Source: Candidatus Zymogenus sp. (GTDB lineage: Bacteria > Desulfobacterota > Zymogenia > Zymogenales > Zymogenaceae). From it: a stretch of DNA of 7,083 bases. Shown here in pieces: positions 1 to 4,549 of this stretch. A program made the translations under genes and the position numbers. Every line of letters starts with the position of its first letter. Positions within the stretch are counted from its first letter, which is position 1. The stretch lies in NCBI GenBank assembly GCA_030613285.1, contig JAUWME010000117.1, positions 1-7,083 on the forward strand, read 5' to 3'. The notes beneath the pieces were generated by a model. It ran no database searches and was not told the origin of the DNA. It worked only from the letters and a program-made list of their open reading frames with translations.

Positions 1-416
1 TCCCAGCGCATTATCTGACCGGAGTCGAGAGTATAGTCAGGGTCTTTTGCAGCAGCATCCCTCACGTTTAAAACAACGGCATTTGAAACAAGAAAATCGG
101 GAGGCACCCGATCTGCAGTGGAGTAAGTGGCATTCCAGCGAGATGGCATCACCACGTGCGTCCCGGATCTATCAGACATTGAAATGTCATAAAGGTATGG
201 AGCGTTTTCCCCACTCCCCTTTTTTGGAGTAACCAGAACCGGGGCGTCTCCCGGAAAACGAACCATATCACTATTTATGGGATGGGAGAGATCAACGACC
301 TCATACATGGAAACATCGACGGCTTCAGAACGCCCGCTTGTAAAAATCGTCAGCGCAACGACAACCGATACAATCATAAAACCGAGTGTAATTCTTCTTA
401 ACATTTTGGTGCGCAT
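1..416 (-). CDS. Exported cyclase-family (kynurenine formamidase-like) protein, 3' part missing
   Basis: Only the first 138 codons are in the window; the frame is open to the edge. The N-terminus looks like a Sec signal peptide: basic residues K4/R7/R8, a hydrophobic stretch at about 9-25, and a possible cleavage site after S-E-A (30-32), so the product is probably periplasmic. The mature part has landmarks of the cyclase family (Pfam Cyclase, PF04199): DLSHPI (42-47), FPGD (54-57), SGTH (84-87), AVVLNVRD (113-120) and KDPDY (124-128). Family members are metal-dependent hydrolases such as kynurenine formamidase, but substrates vary and none can be assigned here. The family signature HxGTHxDxPxH reads R-S-G-T-H-V-V-M-P-S-R here (83-93): two His and the Asp are replaced and only H87 is kept, so catalysis is doubtful. 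The ATG at 416 is chosen for the GGAGGG 10 bases upstream; M5 is an alternative without such support. The family call is firm, the function is open. Confidence 0.85.
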   Translation of the reverse strand, partial: MRTKMLRRITLGFMIVSVVVALTIFTSGRSEAVDVSMYEVVDLSHPINSDMVRFPGDAPVLVTPKKGSGENAPYLYDISMSDRSGTHVVMPSRWNATYSTADRVPPDFLVSNAVVLNVRDAAAKDPDYTLDSGQIMRW

Positions 417-426
417 ATTATTTTAT

Positions 427-432
427 CCCTCC
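427..432 (-). promoter_or_regulatory. Ribosome binding site of the cyclase-family gene
   Basis: GGAGGG on the minus strand, separated by 10 bases from the ATG at 416-414. It is one of the strongest ribosome binding sites in the window and decides the start in favour of this ATG over the internal M5. The rest of the 95-base spacer up to radC (417-511) shows no convincing promoter or terminator. Confidence 0.7.
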
Positions 433-511
433 AGTGCTACTATCAAAAAAGCATCAGAAAAAATTGGCTTAAATTAGTTTCGACAATACACTATCGCCAT
501 TCAGTGCCACC

Positions 512-1231
512 CTACCCCTGCCTTAAAACCAGATACTTCTCCTTAAAATGCTTAATGTCTCCGTTTTCCGCAAAACTGTAATAGTCATTATCACCTATAA
601 TGATGTGATCAAAGACATCCATATCCATCATTCTGGACGCAAAAACGAGATTTCTCGTTATCTCCCTGTCTTGAGCCGAAGGTTTTGGGTTTCCGCTGGG
701 GTGATTATGAACGAAGATCAAACTTGAGGCGTTGTATCTAATTGCCTTTTCAATTATCTTTCTTGGATACACGATCGACTGATTGAGCGTCCCCTCGTGG
801 AGTGTTTCGGCGTGGATAATCTCATTTCTGGAATTTAAGAATATGACCTTAAATATCTCGTGCTTTAATGACTTCATGGAGACCTGAAGGTACTTGAGGA
901 CATCTTTTGCCGAATGGAGATATTCCTTCTTCGTTATCTTCTCCTTCAGGTAAAAAGATGAGGCCTCCAGAAAAAACTTGATTAAAAAAGCCGCATTCTC
1001 CCCAATACCAGAGATAGACATCAGATCCTCATGCCGTGCTTCAAAGACCCCTTGGATTGTTTTGAACTCCCTGATTAAATCCTTGGCAATGGGTTTTGTG
1101 TCCCGTCTGGGGATGGCAAACGTCAGGAGTAATTCGATAATTTCATAATCCAACAGACTCTCTGGGCCTGCCTTGAGAAATTTCCCACGCAGTCTCTTTC
1201 TGTGCCCAACATTATCTTCTTTACCACTCAT
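512..1231 (-). CDS. radC: RadC family protein (JAB/MPN metalloprotease-fold), 239 aa
   Basis: Near the usual family length. The N-terminal part (about 9-60) carries the GHRKRLRGKFLKAG...LLDYEIIELLL region typical of RadC/UPF0758 proteins. A helix-hairpin-helix-like SISGIGENAA follows at 72-81. The C-terminal JAB/MPN domain has the full metal signature H175-N-H177-P-S-G with S185 and D188 (HNHPSG...PSxxD), then DHIIIGDNDYYSFAE (208-222). E125 in HEIF is my candidate for the acidic residue of the JAMM site. Despite its name, the family has no firmly established role in DNA repair; the fold suggests a metal-dependent hydrolase or a DNA-associated function. An in-frame TGA lies two codons before the ATG, so 1231 is the most upstream ATG start; the ribosome binding site is poor (only GAGAA just ahead). 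It is separated from rsmB by 124 AT-rich bases and probably has its own promoter. Family call is secure. Confidence 0.95.
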   Translation of the reverse strand: MSGKEDNVGHRKRLRGKFLKAGPESLLDYEIIELLLTFAIPRRDTKPIAKDLIREFKTIQGVFEARHEDLMSISGIGENAAFLIKFFLEASSFYLKEKITKKEYLHSAKDVLKYLQVSMKSLKHEIFKVIFLNSRNEIIHAETLHEGTLNQSIVYPRKIIEKAIRYNASSLIFVHNHPSGNPKPSAQDREITRNLVFASRMMDMDVFDHIIIGDNDYYSFAENGDIKHFKEKYLVLRQG

Positions 1232-1257
1232 TTCTCAATACGCCACAACAAAATAAC

Positions 1258-1263
1258 ATAATA
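1258..1263 (-). promoter_or_regulatory. Candidate -10 box of a radC promoter
   Basis: TATTAT on the minus strand, five of six matches to TATAAT, about 27 bases before the radC ATG. The -35 region is weak: TTGTAT at 1288-1283 gives a 19-base spacer, longer than ideal. A second weak pair, TTTACA (1306-1301) and TATAGC (1285-1280), has a spacer of 15. The spacer is strongly AT-rich, so chance matches are likely. Confidence 0.25.
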
Positions 1264-1283
1264 AAACCCAAAATACAATGCTA

Positions 1284-1304
1284 TACAAAATTCCACGTTT
1301 TGTA
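1284..1304. repeat. Short inverted repeat in the rsmB-radC spacer
   Basis: TACAAAA and TTTTGTA form perfect 7-base arms around a 7-base centre (TTCCACG). The arms are AT-rich and no T-run follows on the minus strand, so it does not look like a terminator. It overlaps the candidate -35 elements of radC and could be an operator, but may be chance in AT-rich DNA. Confidence 0.3.
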
Positions 1305-1355
1305 AAGAGGCAATTATTTTATTTTCGTATTAGATTTTCCTCTGAAACTATCTGG

Positions 1356-2762
1356 CTACCCGTCTCTTTTCATCCTTGCTGCAAAAAAGCCGTCGGGGCC
1401 ACAGGGTCCATCTGAGGCATGAGTTACATCGTCTTTGAAGGCATACGGAGGTGTGAAGAGATTTCCCCCAGATACAAGTTTTTCTGTACCCACCTTCAGA
1501 TACGGGGAGACATCTTCAAGAGAGAAATTAGGGTGGTTTGCAACAAAATCATCGACGATCTCAATCCCCTCCGCCGGGTTTATTGTGCAAGTGCAATAGA
1601 CAAGCGCTCCTCCTTTTCTAACATATGCGGTAGCTGATTTGAGAAACTCCTGTTGTAGATTTATTAATATGTCGATATCCTGTTTTTCAATTCGCCATTT
1701 TATCTCTGGGTTTCTCCTCAATGTACCAAGTCCGCTGCAAGGGGGATCAATCAGCACCAAATCGAACCCCTCCGTTGTTTTAAAAGGAGCACTTAGGACA
1801 TCGGCCGTAACAGTTTGTAAAGAATTTATCCCAAGTCTCTTTGCATTTTCCACAATCATTTTTGCCCTCCCCCCAATTTTATCCACCGAAACGACAACGC
1901 CCGTGTCTCCCATCAATTCAGAAATATACGACCCCTTAATCCCCGGCGCAGCGCAGAGATCAAGGACCTTCATCTTCGGCTTTGGGTCAAGGATAAGCGG
2001 GATAAGCTGGGAGACCTCGTCTTGAATTGTAAAATCTCCGTTGAGAAAAAGCTCATCTTTTGAGAGGGCGCCACCGCCTGCAACCATTATCCCATGGGGA
2101 GAATAAAGTGTTGGCGACGCATCAAATCCCCTCTCGATGAGTATCTCCAGCAGCTCTTCCCTTGACCGCCTCATAATATTTGTGCGGATTGTGATGGACG
2201 GCCTTTGGACATAGCTTTCTGCAATGATCGCTGCCTTCTCGTAACCGAAGGTATCGATAAAAAAGTGGGCGAGCCACCGGGGTAGGGAGTAGAAGGTAGA
2301 GAGAAAACTTGCTGGGTCTTTTTTTTCGCTGGGATATTTAACAGTGTCAAGAGACCTCAAGGCGGAGCGTAAAACACCGTTGATAAAAGAACCGGCGCTC
2401 CTCTTTCCAAAAATCGCCGCAAGCTCCACGGCCTCGTTTACAGCGGCGTAGGAAGGAACTTTATCAAGAAAAACAATCTGGTAGAGGGCAACGCGAAGGA
2501 TGTTCAAGACCTTGTCGTCGACTGCTTTTAGGGTACGTTTTGAAAAGTGGGACAGGATAAAATCGATTCTGCTGAGGTTTCTTAAAACCCCGTATGTAAT
2601 CTCGGTTGTGAGGGCCTTGTCCTTTTTAGTAAGATATTTTGTAAGATTTTTAGCAGGAGTTTCCTCCTTGGAAAACAGGATATCCAGAATGGTATCGGAA
2701 TATACATCCCCGGTCAAAACTGCATTTACGGCTGAAACTGCTATTTCTCTTGGCCCGGCCAT
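1356..2762 (-). CDS. rsmB: 16S rRNA (cytosine-967 C5) methyltransferase RsmB, 468 aa
   Basis: Transfers methyl from S-adenosylmethionine to C5 of a cytosine in the 16S rRNA near the P site (C967 in E. coli). A NusB-like RNA-binding domain occupies about residues 3-140 (PREIAVSAV, VPSYAAVNEAVELA). A linker region precedes the Rossmann methyltransferase domain, which shows motif I VLDLCAAPG (266-274), DPPCSG (339-344, Cys342) and CTCTINPAEG (390-399, likely nucleophile Cys392), and ends with DGFFAARM. The two-cysteine arrangement is diagnostic of RNA m5C methyltransferases. Motif I continues G-I-K where G-G-K is usual, and the usual T-C-S is T-C-T; both leave the cysteines intact. The frame is open to an ATG at 2795, but that one has no ribosome binding site, whereas the ATG at 2762 has one and gives the usual family N-terminus, so I start there. 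It lies downstream of fmt, a common arrangement. Confidence 0.95.
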   Translation of the reverse strand: MAGPREIAVSAVNAVLTGDVYSDTILDILFSKEETPAKNLTKYLTKKDKALTTEITYGVLRNLSRIDFILSHFSKRTLKAVDDKVLNILRVALYQIVFLDKVPSYAAVNEAVELAAIFGKRSAGSFINGVLRSALRSLDTVKYPSEKKDPASFLSTFYSLPRWLAHFFIDTFGYEKAAIIAESYVQRPSITIRTNIMRRSREELLEILIERGFDASPTLYSPHGIMVAGGGALSKDELFLNGDFTIQDEVSQLIPLILDPKPKMKVLDLCAAPGIKGSYISELMGDTGVVVSVDKIGGRAKMIVENAKRLGINSLQTVTADVLSAPFKTTEGFDLVLIDPPCSGLGTLRRNPEIKWRIEKQDIDILINLQQEFLKSATAYVRKGGALVYCTCTINPAEGIEIVDDFVANHPNFSLEDVSPYLKVGTEKLVSGGNLFTPPYAFKDDVTHASDGPCGPDGFFAARMKRDG

Positions 2763-2767
2763 GTTGT

Positions 2768-2774
2768 CACCCCT
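2768..2774 (-). promoter_or_regulatory. Ribosome binding site deciding the rsmB start
   Basis: AGGGGTG followed by A on the minus strand pairs well with the 16S rRNA tail (resembles GAGGTGA) and sits about 5-7 bases before the ATG at 2762. The alternative ATG at 2795 is preceded only by pyrimidine-rich and A-rich sequence. This supports the shorter RsmB. Confidence 0.65.
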
Positions 2775-2839
2775 GGGAAATGGGTTTAAATCCATTGTTA
2801 AAAGTGGAGAAAGTACTTACAAAAAAAATCTTTCGGTGA

Positions 2840-2862
2840 AAAACAGTGGCCCAGCACTTTTT
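2840..2862 (-). terminator. Weak hairpin after fmt, possible terminator or attenuator
   Basis: On the minus strand AAAA-AGTG pairs with CACT-(bulged G)-TTTT around the loop CTGGGC. The stem has about 8 pairs, mostly A-T, with one bulge. A further run of eight T follows about 12 bases downstream (2828-2821). It lies 34 bases past the fmt stop. The stem is too weak to call a firm terminator; it could partly attenuate readthrough into rsmB. The whole 133-base spacer (2763-2895) has no credible coding frame. Confidence 0.25.
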
Positions 2863-2895
2863 ATATTAAACTTGATCCATTAATCCACTAATCTA

Positions 2896-3837
2896 TTAAC
2901 CGAGGGCCGTACCGACTTCAACTCCCTTTCCCCGCAAAAAATCAACAGCTTCCATCCGCTTCTTTCCCGGTATCTGAAGCTCTCGTATCACCACGCACCC
3001 CCTTTTTACCGCCACCACAATACCTCCCTCACCAACTTCTACTACTTTCCCCACACTCCCGGCTCCACAGCCATCGGCAACATCGACCCTAAATATTTTG
3101 ATTTTCTCTCCCCCAAGGATAGTAAATGCCCCTGGCCAAGGTGTCATCCCCCGGACATGGTTCTTAATCTCATCGGGGGCTTGGTTCCAATCAATACGAC
3201 CGTCCTCTTTTTTGAGGAGGGGAGCAAGGGTCTTCTTCTCATGGTTTTGGGGTACAGGGGTTATCTTGCCATCCTTTAAGCCATCGATAGTTTCCATAAT
3301 TACCATAGCCCCAATGACACTTAACCTCTCGGTAAGCTCTCCCGCCGTCTCATCCTCGCCAATGGAAATTTTTTTGATAAGGAGCACATCTCCCGTATCC
3401 ATCCCCTCATCAATAATAAACGTTGTTATCCCTGTTATCTTTTCACCCTTTAAGATTGCCCAGATTGCCGGGGCTGCGCCGCGATATTTTGGGAGGATGG
3501 AAGAGTGGGCATTTATACATCCCAACCGTGGAATATCCAAAAGCCTCTTTGGAAGGAACTGGCCAAAGGCCGCAACTGCCACAATATCAGGAGAAAGCCC
3601 CTCCATCCTATCCAAAAAAACCGGGTCTGACACACTTTCCGGTTGCATTACTTCGATGTTATTTTCTTCAGCCAAGATTTTTACCGGCGGGGGCATTGGT
3701 TCTCTTCCCCTTCCCCTGGGCCTATCCGGCTGCGTTACCACAAGAATCACCCGATCCTCACCTTCAATCAAGGCCTTCAGGGTCGGCGCTGCAAACTCCG
3801 GGGTGCCCATAAAAACAATTTTGAGGGGAATATTCAT
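2896..3837 (-). CDS. fmt: Methionyl-tRNA formyltransferase, 313 aa
   Basis: Uses 10-formyltetrahydrofolate to formylate the methionine on initiator tRNA, giving fMet-tRNA for translation initiation in the cytoplasm. Length matches the family. The N-terminal formyltransferase domain shows IVFMGTPEFA (8-17), TQPDRPRGRG (35-44), the catalytic signature with N109 and H111 followed by SSILPKYRGAAP (112-123), and D147 in MDTGD. The C-terminal domain (about 208-313) has EDGRIDW (211-217) and the PWPGAF core (234-239), involved in tRNA binding. The gene begins 18 bases after the def stop. No Shine-Dalgarno is visible ahead of the ATG at 3837; a four-codon frame (ATG at 3848) ends in a TGA overlapping the fmt start as ATGA, so translation may depend on coupling to def. 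M10 would cut into the conserved GTPEF strand, so 3837 is the start. Confidence 0.97.
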   Translation of the reverse strand: MNIPLKIVFMGTPEFAAPTLKALIEGEDRVILVVTQPDRPRGRGREPMPPPVKILAEENNIEVMQPESVSDPVFLDRMEGLSPDIVAVAAFGQFLPKRLLDIPRLGCINAHSSILPKYRGAAPAIWAILKGEKITGITTFIIDEGMDTGDVLLIKKISIGEDETAGELTERLSVIGAMVIMETIDGLKDGKITPVPQNHEKKTLAPLLKKEDGRIDWNQAPDEIKNHVRGMTPWPGAFTILGGEKIKIFRVDVADGCGAGSVGKVVEVGEGGIVVAVKRGCVVIRELQIPGKKRMEAVDFLRGKGVEVGTALG

Positions 3838-3855
3838 AGTTTGGTCATAATCTGT

Positions 3856-4389
3856 CTAAATATTTTCTCGCTCTGATTTTTCTTTCTTGACTGCCTTCAA
3901 CCCTTTTTTGACCTTCCTTCGATACATATCTCTCTTTAGACGGCTTACTTTATCCACAAGGAGAATTCCATCAAGATGGTCTATTTCGTGCTGAAGAACA
4001 ATCGCAAGAAAATCCTCGGCATCAATAACAACCTCTTTTCCCTCCACATCCAATCCTTTAACCGTCACTTCCTTTTTCCTTTCAACTTCAACGGTAAACT
4101 CCGGAAGGGAGAGACAACCCTCCTCGTAGGTAAATTTCCCGTCACTTTCAACAATTACGGGGTTGGCAAGCATGATGATTTCATTGTCCTCTTCGGATCT
4201 AATATCGATGACTATGATCCGTTTATTGACACCAACCTGCGGAGCGGCAAGCCCCACTCCGGGGGCATCATACATCGTTTCAAGCATATCCTCCATCAGT
4301 CGCCTTGTCTCATCGTCAACGCCATCCACAGCTTCTGAAACTGCTTGCAGCACCGGGGCTGGGTATGTCAATATTTCAAGAATTGCCAT
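3856..4389 (-). CDS. def: Peptide deformylase, 177 aa
   Basis: Metalloenzyme that removes the N-formyl group from nascent proteins, the counterpart of Fmt encoded just downstream. All three family motifs are present: GVGLAAPQ (44-51), EEGCLSLP (89-96) with metal ligand C92, and HEIDH (134-138), giving ligands H134 and H138 and catalytic E135. Length is slightly above the typical ~170 because of a lysine/arginine-rich tail (about 148-175), which could help docking at the ribosome; that is inference. The ATG at 4389 is fixed by an in-frame TAG three codons upstream and by GGAGG at 4407-4403, although the 13-base spacing is long. It is separated from priA by a 160-base spacer filled with inverted repeats and a TTGACA box, so it may be transcribed both from priA and from its own promoter. 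Confidence 0.97.
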   Translation of the reverse strand: MAILEILTYPAPVLQAVSEAVDGVDDETRRLMEDMLETMYDAPGVGLAAPQVGVNKRIIVIDIRSEEDNEIIMLANPVIVESDGKFTYEEGCLSLPEFTVEVERKKEVTVKGLDVEGKEVVIDAEDFLAIVLQHEIDHLDGILLVDKVSRLKRDMYRRKVKKGLKAVKKEKSERENI

Positions 4390-4402
4390 CTTGTACTAAC
4401 AA

Positions 4403-4407
4403 CCTCC
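4403..4407 (-). promoter_or_regulatory. Ribosome binding site of def
   Basis: GGAGG on the minus strand, 13 bases before the def ATG. Spacing is longer than usual, but an in-frame TAG in between excludes an earlier start, so this is the only plausible site. Confidence 0.5.
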
Positions 4408-4421
4408 AACAAACTGTTATT

Positions 4422-4482
4422 TGTCATTCCCTTGGAAAACGGGAATATTATTCTGGCTTCCTTTATCTCGTTGAGAATGACA
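4422..4482. repeat. 61-base palindromic element, GTCATTCC type
   Basis: Terminal inverted repeats TGTCATTC (4422-4429) and GAATGACA (4475-4482) are perfect over 8 bases. Nested at the left end is a second palindrome, ATTCCC (4426-4431) and GGGAAT (4441-4446), with a 9-base centre. This build, GTCATTCCC...GGGAAT...GAATGACA, resembles dispersed palindromic repeats seen in many proteobacterial genomes (the ATTCCC-n-GGGAAT core recalls the Neisseria dRS3 repeat). It encodes nothing and lies wholly between priA and def. Whether it is a miniature mobile element, a transcript-folding element or a decayed copy cannot be told from one copy. Confidence 0.6.
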
Positions 4483-4504
4483 GAAAAAAAGATTCCTTTG
4501 TCAA
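4477..4504 (-). promoter_or_regulatory. Candidate promoter for def
   Basis: A perfect -35 hexamer TTGACA (4504-4499) is followed after 16 bases by TGTCAT (4482-4477), four of six matches to TATAAT. The -10 coincides with the end of the palindromic element. Placed about 90 bases before def, it would give def-fmt-rsmB a promoter independent of priA. The -10 is poor, so this is tentative. Confidence 0.3.
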
Positions 4505-4519
4505 GCAGACAATGACAAA
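4497..4519. repeat. Second inverted repeat downstream of priA
   Basis: TTTGTCA (4497-4503) and TGACAAA (4513-4519) form 7-base arms around a 9-base loop. On the minus strand it starts about 31 bases past the priA stop, and a run of seven T (4490-4484) follows six bases beyond it. It could be a weak terminator or part of the neighbouring palindromic element, since AATGACAAA also pairs with TTTGTCATT at 4420-4428. Confidence 0.4.
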
Positions 4520-4549
4520 ATAAAAATACAAAATTACTACAACATTTTA

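Noticed and set aside
47..477. Plus-strand open frames of 61 and 66 codons
   Set aside because: They lie opposite the cyclase-family gene or its leader, have no family resemblance, and the minus-strand frame gives clear domain landmarks.
483..504. CACT/AGTG hairpin after radC as a terminator
   Set aside because: Only 4-base arms around a 10-base loop, with no T-run after it on the minus strand.
512..1231. radC as a sign of a mobile island or phage-defence locus
   Set aside because: RadC-like genes do occur on islands, but here there is no integrase, transposase, tRNA or composition shift, and the neighbours are housekeeping genes.
2763..2795. N-terminal extension of RsmB by 11 residues
   Set aside because: The ATG at 2795 lacks a ribosome binding site, and the extension is outside the family's usual N-terminus; the ATG at 2762 has a good site.
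1419..2883. Plus-strand open frames opposite rsmB
   Set aside because: Shadows of rsmB; no motifs and no ribosome binding sites of note.
3098..3876. Plus-strand open frames of up to 250 codons opposite fmt
   Set aside because: They are antisense to a fully recognisable fmt, with low-complexity serine/proline-rich products and no known motifs.
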